Source: Mugil cephalus
Taxonomy: Eukaryota; Chordata; Actinopteri; Mugiliformes; Mugilidae
Assembly (NCBI RefSeq): GCF_022458985.1
Contig: NC_061779.1
Span: 20,505,001 to 20,569,000 of the forward strand
Direction: 5' to 3'
DNA length: 64,000 bases
Within the stretch, counting starts at the first letter, position 1, and every line of letters begins with the position of its first letter. This document shows positions 42,321 to 53,286 of the stretch, one piece after another. The notes below the pieces were generated by a model that saw nothing but the letters and a program-made list of their open reading frames with translations, did not search any database and was not told where the DNA came from. Both the position numbers and the translations under genes were made by a program.

Positions 42321-42473
42321 CTAGTCTGCGCCTCACAGTCAGTAAATAAAGAGATGCATGTAACAGAAAAATAATTTCCAGCGTAGGCTTCAGTTATGAT
42401 GAAAGTAGGGATAACATGAAAGGATTATAATGAGCTAAAACGTGTCAGCTTGATTGTTCATACTTTCAGAATT

Positions 42474-42474
42474 G

Positions 42475-42521
<47 letters not shown>

Positions 42522-42524
42522 AAT
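42474..42524. repeat. (GAAA)n tetranucleotide microsatellite
   Basis: About twelve GAAA units in the ptdss2-cdkn1c interval. Confidence 0.9.
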
Positions 42525-44477
42525 AAGTACAGCATGGAAAAACTTGGCCACTAATCTGTGGTTTTCTTAATTATTATTATTGTTATAGTGACATTAATTC
42601 AACAATTATTCACTCAGCATAATAAACATTCTCCAAAGCAATTCTGGGGTAATATGGCTGCAAAAGAAACTGTGTATTTGCCTTTAATAAAGTTGTTACT
42701 TTTATCTGTTCTTTCTTGAAATGTCAAACAGCATCATATATTTTATTTCCATAAACAATCTCAAGATTTTTAATGGCAGTTAAGTCCCCCTACCATCCTC
42801 AGCGACTTGATTTGGCCACTGATGAAGCAATCTGAAAACCTGCTGTCTGCTATGCAGACACTTTTTTTTTTTTAATCTTCAACAACTGTTACCGAAGCCT
42901 TTAAGAGCTTCACACCACTGGGTTAGTACAAACTTTGCAAACTCTTCCCCACCAAGTAAATCTAGTAAAAGATCCATTCAGAAGACTCTTCTCATGACTT
43001 AATTATCCAGCTTGGAAAGTCCCTCAGCTGACAGCACATGGTAAAACCACATTTACTGTGTCTCCCTCTTGTGCAAGCATCCTCACTGAACTCCAGGCTT
43101 GAAAAAAAAAAAAAAAAAATGAAAAGGCTCTTCTGTACTTGGGTATTTTTATTTTACTTTAACTTGTCCAAACAGTATCTCAGAAAAAAATCTAACTTTT
43201 TAACTCCAGTAGGATAATCAATAGCCTTTACAAAACAAGCATTTACATTTAAAGATTTTAACTTGTAACTGATCGACAATTCTAAAATATCAACAATTGA
43301 GGATGCTAAAAATAATCATTTGTAGTTATTAGTGTGGATTTATTGCTAACACATCTGTACATTGACATACAGTTTTGAATTAACTTTGGATATCACTATT
43401 TTCATACATGTTTTTCAGTCATTATATTAGTGTAGGGATATATCCTATGCAATATTTTATTTATTTTTATGACAATCTCTTTCGTGTTTTCATTTGCAAG
43501 TGTTATTTTCACCTGTGTCTGATCTGATCTGTATTGTCGTACCCACAGACAAAGGCAGCGTGCTCTGCAGGCCAGAGGAGACACACTGAGGCCTAACAAT
43601 CCTAATGACCGCCGTCGATCATAAATTCCCGAGGCAAAAGTTTTGTATTCGTAAAGGTAAATTAATGGCAGGAGCCCAAAGCCCAAGGCTTTTAGCGTTT
43701 GTCTAAAGTCGCTTTATAATGTTTGACTCGGTGGAATATAAAACAATTAGCATTCACAAATAAAGCCCACCCTCTGTGTGACGCTGCTCCTTTGAAGAGT
43801 CTTCTTGTTTCTACAAAGGACACCCGTCAATATATCCTCTGACCGTGGTTCGGAGCATAGCATGCTGCCAGATGAGGCACACGACACAAATCTGGGGTTT
43901 AACATACCTGTGAAACGTATCCCTCTGCTAACATAATGGCGAGGCAAAGTTCAAAAGAAGTTCATGGGTCACCTAGACAAAAGAACACAGCCATTAAGTC
44001 TTACCTTGAAAGAAAAGTGCACAAGTATTTGCACTGATTAGCGGACCATAGTGCAGTTTACGTCTTTGTTCCTGTAAAGATAATACAAAACTCTAACAGA
44101 ACTAGACACACATTTATAGCAGAAATCATTTATGGTGTATCACCCTATTGGATGCTACCTGATGGATTCATTAAGTGAATAAGGTATGTGATTCTAAAAC
44201 TTATTTGTAACTTTATTAAAAGATCATTTCGTACAGAAGGTTTTTACCTTTTACTGAAACGCAGCACAATATGCTCACTCATGCAGTGCAGATTGCTGAG
44301 GCAATGCGCGCTCAGCACATAACATATGGAACAGGCTAACCGCTTTGTGAGGCTCTCTTTAACTTGCACAGAATGACTCTTGCATGGATTCTGTGTTTAA
44401 CCAAAATAATTTAACGCTTTTTAACATATCCATTTCCTTTTTTTGTGGGGCGTATCATTAGGTAGGAAATGCTCACT

Positions 44478-44504
44478 CACCCGGGAAGTCTTCCCAGCCG
44501 GGTG
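44478..44504. repeat. Nested perfect palindromes
   Basis: The outer arms CACCCGG (44478-44484) and CCGGGTG (44498-44504) are reverse complements. Inside, GGGAAG and CTTCCC (44483-44495) form a second palindrome around one T. The DNA or its RNA could fold into alternative hairpins; no function is known. Confidence 0.6.
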
Positions 44505-45558
44505 TGTCACATGATTGCCAACGTCAAGCTTAAAGGCTGCATGGGGAGAAAACAGTTTTATAGGTGTTGCATGGGATTGTGGGATCAAACGGCCATTTAT
44601 CCCGCGTCTAAAGGCCCAGCGGTGATGCCTGCAGCCCCTTCAGCGACATCAAAAGGGTCAGTTTGTTCAGGTGAGTGGTCTGTGTGGGGGTGGGATGGAT
44701 AGCACCACCCTGGAAATGGCCTTTTAGTTAATGGCTTTATGGGTCAAAAACAACAGCAGCAGCCAAAAAAAAAGAGCCCAAATCAACTACGTTTATAAGT
44801 AGCCGAGCAAAGTAAATTGTTTTTATACACTTATAGCAGACTCCAGCTTAAATCAAAGTTTTATGTTATCATTATACTCTTTATACATATTTGTTTTTGT
44901 CTTGACCATTTTATTGTAGATGGAAATAAAATATCAGATTAAATCTGGTCTAAAACCTACTGCCGTCATAGACCTTCAACTGACTAATGTTCAAACAGTT
45001 TTCTGGTCTGTGCTGAATCAGTTCACGTTCTGTCTGGAGTCGGATGAGCCTGCCAGGTATTTTTAAAGTAGTCTGAGCCCTCGAGATATTTCCATCTGAA
45101 GTGTGCATTCTTAACATGCAAAAGTTTTGCATTTCTGAGACAAACCAGTCAGGAGACATCGCGCTAGTCGAATGATCATACCTGTGCTGCCCTGATGAAA
45201 GCACTAAGACTTACTCTGAGACGTAATGAATACAGACTTTCTCCTTGCAATTTAAGGCCTTTAAAACGTCAGCTGATAATATCTGTTTAAACAGTATGCC
45301 TGAGGAGCAGAAGTGTTTGCCCCCACATTACAAAGTAAATGTTAGCAGCTTGATGCAGAGTAAAAAGATTAGGATAATTTTGTATTTAAGCAGAACTTGT
45401 AGCTCTAGAGCAAACTGCTTATCTCAAGTTCTGCTCATCATAATTACCTATAATCATCTCAATCAGACAGTGTCATTTATTAAGAGTAATGCTGAATATT
45501 TAATCATTTACAACTGTTTCTACGAAGGGAGATGCTTTGACACTGCTTTGAATTAGGC

Positions 45559-45620
45559 TAAAAGGCCCTGGTGTGTTTCAGTAGGTACAACTCACCACTA
45601 GATGGAGCCAACTATCAACT
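45559..45620. mobile_element. Possible fragment of the same MITE family
   Basis: TAAAAGGCCCTGGTGTGT followed by CAGTAGG and TCACCACTAGATGG resembles one end of the elements at 17.3 and 27.0 kb. No matching second end was found, so this would be a remnant. Confidence 0.3.
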
Positions 45621-47693
45621 ATCAACACAGATTCCTATCTGCCTTAATCACGGTGAATACTTTTGTGTCACGTCTCAGATCGGAGTCTGAATAGATGTGG
45701 CACTAGTTCACAGTTTAGGTGAACAGACTCAGATTTGTTTGCGCCAGTCTCATTGTTATAATAATCAAGAATAATAGTAAGAAAACGCGTCTTAAGGACC
45801 AACTCCCCCTCAGCGGAGTGAGTTTTAGTGATTTGGAACAATAACCAAGTGATCTTGAAATATCTTGTGAATTTGAGTTTACTGTCTGAGAATAGGAAAC
45901 CCTTATGTCATCTCTATGGAAGAATCACATGTTCCCAACCAAGAGCATCACCTGGTGAAGGGGCATTACTTCAAGAGAGCACATGACCTTTGCTGGAAAA
46001 TGTGAGTCATTAAGGAAAGCGGCTGCATACAGTGACATCCCTCCCTCCATTCTTCCCTTCATGTGACTCTGACAAGACACACATAAACTGCAACCTCTCA
46101 GCCTGCGTGGGTGACCCCTCATGTGACATCACAGTGTTACACGCAGGTCAAGGATTCTCACTCTGAGGGAGTCACAAGAGCCTTTCTGCAAATAGCGCTG
46201 CCACAGTGTGGTGTTACCCGCGTTCACTGGCTCCTAATCAACATCAAGCTCACAGCTACATGTAAATCCAATTAATTGGCTGCCTTTGCACATTAATCTG
46301 CAAGGTAAAAGAGACCTATACCAAACTGTATTGCTCCTAAAAAACACGCACACGCAAGGGTTCCATTTACCTACACACAGACTACTACTACAGCGCAGGG
46401 TAAAACGTGCATGCGCCGACTGATTACATGCGTTTCGGGACACTTCTCTTGCAAACAGCCAACACAAGCTGAAAAGACACACTCGACACACAACTCTTTT
46501 TTTCTCTTTCTTTTTTTTTTTGGAGGGGGTGGGGGCATGGTGGGGATCAGTGATTGAATCAGATTTTGCTGCGTTCGCACTTTCTAGCAGGCTGCAGTTT
46601 CAGTTTTGGATCATTGTGGGTCGCTGTGCACCCATCATCCGCCCCAAAGGCGTTGTCCTTCTCCCCCTGCGCACCCTCCGCAGGCTCCCAGCAGTCAAAC
46701 GTAGCCGTCGTATTGTTCTGACCTTATAGAAAACTGTGGCATATCAGTCCATAATGCGGGGTTGAGTGTACATGTTAAAGAATGATGCTAAATGTTGCCT
46801 ATTCTGACTCATATCAGGCCTTTTCTCAGAGACCGAAGACACACGCGCGCTGGAGTTAACGGGACGAGTGTGTTACGGCTGCAGTGATTTATAGGTACCT
46901 TTGTCTGAGATCCTGATGTTGATTCATTTCATCAGTAAGCGGAACATGAGATGGCAGAGGGTTTTAGTCTTCTACTTTGCTCTAACTTGTAAATAAATAA
47001 TAAATATCTATAATAAAAAGAATAAAAAATTAATTTTCGGGTGATTTTTTTTGCATTTCTGGCATAGCAACCCTACTTGTTACTATACTTCCACAACCGA
47101 AGAAGCACCCTCCCTGCAGCCTCTTGAGTGATGTGACCCGATGGGCTCGGTGCAGTGCTTTTGTGCTGAGATACAGAAAGAACAGGGGCAACGTCTGTGG
47201 AAACAGGGGTGTAAGTGTGTGGAGCAGCTAATATCGAGGGTCAAACACCGGGCAGAAGATTTAACTCGCGAGATCATATTTGCCAACTTTATTTGTTTAT
47301 TTATTTATTGCATATTAAAAACAGACTACTATTGATTACAGACTACTATAGTGACCGGTACTTCAGACGCGCAACTTTGAAAAAGGGAAATAGAAAGGAA
47401 AACTACGTCGTGTCCGAAAATGGAAGCGATTTGGTGAATGTTTAAAAAAAAGCGATTGAGGTTGCAGCTCCGACAACCTTTTTTACTGACACTGGGAGTT
47501 GTAGTCCGTCTTATCCGAGGATTGACGCCGAGAGAAAAATCAAAACGCTGAGCTCTGCTCGTCTCTGCCAAACGGGCAAAGGGGAGGGGGCTCGATGGGA
47601 AATCAGGCTGTGTGTGTGTGTCTGTGTGTGTGTCCGTGAGTGAGTGTTTGAGGGTGGTGGTGGTGGGGTTGTAGAGGGTTGGACTTAAGGCAA

Positions 47694-47753
47694 CCAATGA
47701 GAAAGTCGTCCGGGGTGCCTGCTTTGACTTACGACTTGCAGGGAGTTTATATA
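47694..47753 (+). promoter_or_regulatory. CCAAT and TATA boxes of cdkn1c
   Basis: CCAAT at 47694-47698 and TATATA at 47748-47753 are spaced about 50 bp apart, a classical core-promoter layout. They predict a start near 47780 and a leader of about 170 nt before the cdkn1c ATG. Confidence 0.55.
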
Positions 47754-47947
47754 CTCCGATACTCACCATGAAAGGTACATTTAAACGGAACTGTGTGACC
47801 GTGGAGAGACGCGAGAGCGAGGAGAGGAGACGCGCACACACTTAAGGCTCCACGACAACAACAACAATAACACCTGAGAGCTTACTCTCTCATCAGGTAT
47901 CGTCCTAGTTTTGCGGAGGGTATTACATTTGTGGAAAGATTTTGGAG

Positions 47948-48787
47948 ATGTCCCACGTCCAGTTATCGACCGCCGCTCTGGAGAGGCTGGTGGCCAGAAG
48001 GACCTTCCCTCTCCACAGACGCACTAGCGTCTGCCGAAACCTCTTTGGACCGGTGGACCACGACGAGCTGAGCCGGGAGATGAAAGCCAAGATGCGGGAG
48101 ATGTCCGAGCGGGACCAGCAGAGATGGAACTTTAATTTCGAGACCAACACCCCGCTGGATGGGGATTACGAGTGGAAGACCGTGACAGCGGATGAGACCC
48201 CGGTGTTTTATCAGGACTCTGTACAGGACGACAGGATCCGGGTGCCGGCGACGCCCGTCAAGCAGCATCCCTCATCGGACACTGATCTCCCAGAAACGCC
48301 CCGTTTGGATGTACTGGAGCGCCTGGCCGTGCCCGAGAGCAGCAGCACTCCTTGCTCAGGGGAGGTGAACCAGGAGAACCGCACAGATAAACTCAACTCA
48401 GGGAAGTCGACTCAGAGACAGGTCCAGTGTGCTAGACGGAAGAGGACGGCCACGACAGACAACAACACACACATCACAGGTAAATAATAAAAAGACAAAC
48501 AAAACAAAACATAACAAAAAACACTCAAATTACGCCTCTAATGTGACAGACCTGTACCGTAACCCGTCAAAATATCACCTTATCTGTCGCTCTGTTCCGT
48601 GCGTAATTTAATTTCAAGTCAATTTGTGTACTTAACTTTATTTTTTTTATGATTATTTTATGTTCATATAGACTTCTTCGTGAAACGTAAGAGGCCTGCT
48701 GACAGAAAATCCAATGATGTGAGCGCTTGCCATATCTCCAAGTCTCCAATCCCGGTGGAACAAACTCCACGAAAGAGGATCCGTTGA
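47948..48787 (+). CDS. cdkn1c: Cyclin-dependent kinase inhibitor 1C (p57/Kip2 type)
   Basis: Exons 47948-48479 and 48672-48787 join in phase to 215 aa. The nuclear Cip/Kip inhibitor binds cyclin-CDK complexes and blocks G1/S progression. The N-terminal CDI domain begins ERLVARRTFP; RNLFGP (30-35) is the cyclin-docking site, RWNFNFETNTPL (59-70) the CDK-lobe-binding part, and TPVFYQDSVQ (84-93) the 3-10 helix that fills the ATP site. Exon 2 encodes DFFVKRKR (178-185), the PCNA/nuclear-localisation region of p57, and the protein ends EQTPRKRIR, whose Thr209-Pro is the family's CDK-phosphorylated degron site. The mammalian proline-alanine repeat region is missing, hence the shorter length (human 316 aa). 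The VERLVAR-type start plus the C-terminal QTPRKR box favour p57 over p27. It has a TATA promoter and probably a 3' UTR intron. Confidence 0.93.
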
Positions 48788-50000
48788 AGGTACGAGGATT
48801 TTTTTTTTTTTTTTTTTTTAAAGTTTAATGTGACAAGGAAGCTTACTTGAGTGCTGAAAATGTTGAATAGTATTGGTTGAATGGATTTAGACTTGTCTAT
48901 TTATTGGCTCGTGAAAAGTTATTTCTGTTTTGCTTTGCGCTTTAATTGCCGTAGATTACGTGAGCCAAAAAGTGCAGACAGTCTTATCTGGGTGGGGGTG
49001 GGGGTGGGAGAGATTGCTGTGGTGAAATCGCAGTAGTAGTGATAGTAGTAGCTGTAGTAACACCACAGTGGGTTGGGGGAGGGGGATGTGCGTCACAATG
49101 TGGCGGGAAAAGGCTCGGGTAAAGGGTGACGCCTGCTGCTCCGTTTAGATCTCCTGTTTCCTCAGAAAGCTGACGAGCCGTGCTTCGTCGGAATAACTAT
49201 TCTTCTTCAACTTATGGTGTTTTCTTCCTTCTCCAGGCGCATTTTTTATTTTTAATTTTTTTTGCACTATATGCCTTTACGCAATTTGGAGGCTCTCGGG
49301 GAAGCTGCCTATCCCCACCACTTAAAAGGACGGAGAGGAGGAGGAGAGGACGCGGGGACGGTGTGGGACAAAGAAGTCCGACCGGTTGGTTGCGGCTCGG
49401 TGCGCCCCGGCGGAGCGCAGCCTGAGCACCGGACCACAACTCTCAGGACTGAACGGTTTGGGGAAGGAGAAGAGAGGACGTTTTTTTTGTGTTTTTTTTT
49501 TCTTTTTTTTTTTTTTTTTTTGCCGAATGACTTCTATCCAGTACAAATGTAGCATTCATTGTTGCTTTTGCATACAGCCACTCGACAGTGTTAAATGTTT
49601 TAACATCTGTGCAATCCTAAATTTCTTTAAAAAGAATCGTCTACACTGGCCAAAAGTGTACAGCTTTATAGAGACAATAGCTTATAAATGTTTATTTCTG
49701 TTCTGATTGTTTCTGTTAATGTATATTTTTTAAGTTTATTCTAACTTATAATTTATTTATGTTTCTTTATATTTGTGAAAATGCCTTGTTGATTTAGCCA
49801 CAAGGCATGTTTTTTTTTTAAATTCTATTTTATTATTTACGTTTTCTTTGTTGTTGGTGTTGTGATGTTTTGCAATCATGTAGCTTCCCCATAGTAGTTC
49901 ACACTTGAAAAACATAGATTTCTTTGTGTCTCTGAGCCGTTTCGTTTCGTGTGTTTTCATAAAAGTGCCCTAATTGTGTATTGCAAAAGATGGGAATAAA
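48788..50000 (+). terminator. cdkn1c: cdkn1c 3' UTR with likely intron and poly(A) signal
   Basis: The stop codon is followed after 2 nt by AGGTACGAG, a good donor site; TTCTCCAG at about 49229-49236 is a fitting acceptor, so a 3' UTR intron of about 440 bp is likely, as in other cdkn1c genes. T-rich tracts follow and AATAAA lies at 49995-50000. Confidence 0.5.
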
Positions 50001-50929
50001 AACGTCTTTCACTTAATCGTAAGACAGATTTGTTTGTGTGTTTTGTCTCGTTTGGTCGATGCTGCTTTTTTTTCTTTTTTTTTGGCCGGCTAGGTGCTAA
50101 AATAGTCTGGAAACTGAAACTGAGATAAGAGACATTGACGTCTTTGTGTTGTTTGTTCAGACACCGCAGATCTGCATAGGTTTCACAATCTAGGAAAACA
50201 ATATTATGAAACTCAGTCACATTTTTTTTTTTTTTTTAGTTGTTCATCATCCGTCTGTTTTAAAAACACAGTTAACTGTCGTTTATTTTACCTCTCCGGC
50301 GGAGACAGGTACTTTACTTTTCATTGCGCCCGTGCCTGCCTCCATGTCCTTGTGGGGGGAAAACGCATTCAGACGCGCAGCCTTATGGCAGCTGCGGGAT
50401 ATAGGCTAGGATTTAAAGGCCCTTTCGCCCCTCTAAAGAAGCAGCAGCTGCCTTTGGATCCCCGCTTTGTCCACCGCGAAGACACCCCCACATCCACCCC
50501 GCACTCAACAAGCCCTCTAAAGACCCACTCACACACACTGTTTACTCCGCCGCAGATACACCGGGCGTGGAGGCCACCTGCCAGAGCTGGAAAAAGAAAA
50601 CTACTAGTCTTTGTAATTGTCCTCGTCTATTGAAACAAACCATTCAACAGGTCATACTTGCAAGTTTACCCTTAATTGAAAGAAGCCAAATGCAGCGTCT
50701 GAATGCGTCCCAGCCATGGACCTGGGCTGCCTCGTCAGTGCGCAGGAAAACAAAGCAGCATTTCATAATTTCCCCATAAGTTTCTCATGCCGTTTGAATG
50801 GCTTTGACTGTCTGACATGAACGTGTTGATAAAAATGGAGACTTTTGATGGCCGGAGTGACTTTGTCAGCTCCATGCAGCCATAAGCTCTGACGGAGCTT
50901 GTTCTGATTTCCAACACAAAGCGCTCTCC

Positions 50930-51180
50930 GGCTCCATTCTTTCCTTTTTGTTGCCATATGGCAAATCCATGTAGACATAGCCAAGACCTATTCAGTCAGC
51001 CACAGAATGTCCTGCATCAGAGAACAAAAGACACTTTGTCTGGCTGCTCTATTGATACGAATAGGCGAAAAAAATATTATAATTAATCTATGGCTATATC
51101 CAGCTAATTAACGCCCATATGCCCGCGGGGAAGCAGCGGGGCCATTCAGTGCAGTTTTAAATTCTCAATAGTTTACATGT
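50930..51180. promoter_or_regulatory. Candidate conserved non-coding element 1
   Basis: Balanced-composition, repeat-free, non-coding block with dense short motifs (GCCATATGGC, ACAAAAGACACTTTG-type SOX/TCF motifs, CTATTGATACGAATAG). Conservation was not measured. Confidence 0.25.
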
Positions 51181-52439
51181 TAAAGACAACAGCTGTTTAT
51201 GTGTTACTTTAATGAAGTCCCCTCGATGTTGGAGACTGGACACATTTGGGGGGCTCCGGTCCCCCTCAGTGCTAAAGGGGTCATCTTCTTTTATTTCTGT
51301 CTACAGCTGTGTAACTATATAAAAATTTGTCCAAGTAAATAGGACCTGAAGTCGTACTCGTTTTCCCCAAAAGGATTTGAATCTGAGCCATTCTGGGAGA
51401 GGTCAGAGGTTAAGGCCTGAAAATCAAAGCTTCTCCTTAAACAGAAGAAATATCTGAAGTATCTGAAATCATTTGAATCCAGCTACCCACTAATGATGAG
51501 ATCACTGTTCGTTGCTCCATAGAATGATCTAAATGTTGTGTGAATTTTCCAGTTAAATGGTCTGACTTGTATGGCAATTATAACTTAATTCAGGCCTGTT
51601 GTACATGTGATGCACGTACAGGAAAGAGATGACAGCTAACATACAGACCTCATTAACATGACCTCTGCAATAGAATATCATTAAACAACCAGCTGCTGAT
51701 GGAGACAATCAACCTCATGGTCCCTACAGTCTCCTGACCTTTAACTCGCATCCACAGTTTCATTTGTCACAATATATGCGGTCTTCAAGCTTCAAAACAT
51801 CCTCGTCTACCAGCTATTGTACCCTCTCTCTATCAAACTAAGCTGCGTGATCCTTAAGTTTGTAATTATCGTGAAAATATCCAGATGGTAAATCCCAAAA
51901 AAAGAAAGTTTCGGAAAAGCATTAGGCCTTATGTTTCTCCTCAAATGTTCAAAATACTTGAAATATTTCTTAATCGGGCGTTTATTGTTTTAATACAAAC
52001 ATCATGCCGATATTTCTTAGTTAAACTTTTACTCGTGTTATATAAAATTAAAATTTATCTTCACGTTTTTAAAATGAACGCTTATGATTGAACATCCATT
52101 CCGGAGCTGGACGAGCAAATTGGATTGTAAAAATTCGCTTTTCATGACAGTGTAATGAAAATGACAATAGTTTTAAAAAGTTAAAAAGTACCCTTGAGTT
52201 ACAAGATGGCATGTTTAAATTATACTTATTAATTTCTAATAAAATACCATCAAATCAAACGCGTATTATTTCCAAAAAATATTGCTTCTTTGGTTCTGGA
52301 TCATCTCGACGCAGGCGCTTTCTCGTATACACAAATTTATAACCTGCGTTTTGTGCGAATGTAGCAACAAAAAAATATATAATTTCAGAGAACACTTTTT
52401 CCACTCAAAACACACAATTAACGGGACAGTCTGCAAAGC

Positions 52440-52620
52440 CTGCAATTAAATATAGAAAGGAGGAAAATCAGCCAAGGGGAATTAGCATTTTCCATGACCA
52501 TCTGGCATCGGCGCAGGCGACAGGGAACAAAGGGGAGCTGGATGGAGAGGAGAGGCGAGTGTGCCATCGCATTGACCTGCAAATGAGGCTTTGTCACCGT
52601 GTTAAAGCTCCCTGACCCCC
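52440..52620. promoter_or_regulatory. Candidate conserved non-coding element 2
   Basis: Repeat-free, non-coding block with GAATTAGCATTTTCCATGACC, CCATCTGGCATCGGCGCAGG and TGACCTGCAAATGAGG (octamer/nuclear-receptor-like half sites). The texture resembles developmental enhancers; unverified. Confidence 0.25.
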
Positions 52621-52754
52621 TTTACCCCCCTCACCAAAAAACACTTCTTTTTTTTTTTTTTTTAACAAAAAATAAAAAAAAACCTATAGCACAGCGTCAC
52701 GAAAGGGGGGCTGAATCTGAGTGTGTATGTTGAGTAGCACGGACCAAAACTGTC

Positions 52755-52985
52755 AAAAAGGAATTAATGACGGAGTGAAAACACTGTATTTCTGGAGGCC
52801 AGTTCGTCTGCCCCTATCTTTAATGGTAAAGATAATTTCAACTGACAGCAATTAATGAGTTGGGCTATTAACGTGGATCATCAAGAGAGAATTAGGCTCC
52901 CTCATTTTCATTTGCAATCGTTTACCAAACAACATTAATTAACCGAATGATTCCGAATTGCAAATTAGTCTCTGACCTCCTGACG
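52755..52985. promoter_or_regulatory. Candidate enhancer rich in homeodomain (TAAT) motifs
   Basis: At least six TAAT/ATTA homeodomain cores occur within about 230 bp, together with a perfect inverted repeat TATCTTTA-ATGG-TAAAGATA at 52815-52834 that pairs two GATA-type sites. There is no coding frame. Such clustering is typical of vertebrate developmental enhancers, but cross-species conservation was not tested. Confidence 0.35.
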
Positions 52986-53252
52986 CTTGGGCCTGTTGAG
53001 CTTTACGCACCAAACGTCTCTAAAATGCATCTTTGGCGCAAGCGTTTACATTCATTAAAGTAATAACATTTTCAATAATCGAATAATTAGTCAGTATTCT
53101 GAAGGGGTTCCGGGTTGTTTCCGTGAAGTTTTCCGAAATACCTCGTTCATCGCTTTTCAGCGATGAAAAGTGTCAGCGAGTGTCTGCGTAATTGTGCGTG
53201 CGCTTCGTGCGTATTTCCCATCGCTGCTGGATTGTTGGACACCTGTCCCCCA

Positions 53253-53286
53253 TCCTCCTCCTCCTCCTCCTCCTCCTCCTCCTCAT
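53253..53286. repeat. (TCC)n trinucleotide repeat
   Basis: About eleven TCC units; the polyglutamate frame it makes on the minus strand has no other coding support. Confidence 0.85.

Larger units (their letters stand above)
41059..47690. other. Intergenic region between ptdss2 and cdkn1c (divergent)
   Basis: About 6.6 kb with no convincing gene. The ptdss2 side is GC-rich and CpG-bearing (to about 42.3 kb). It contains a T run of about 31 (41514-41544), a CRE/ETS-like motif (42306-42320), a GAAA repeat (42474-42524), a segment that looks like a conserved element (43500-43745), a nested palindrome (44478-44504) and a MITE fragment (about 45559-45620). Confidence 0.6.
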
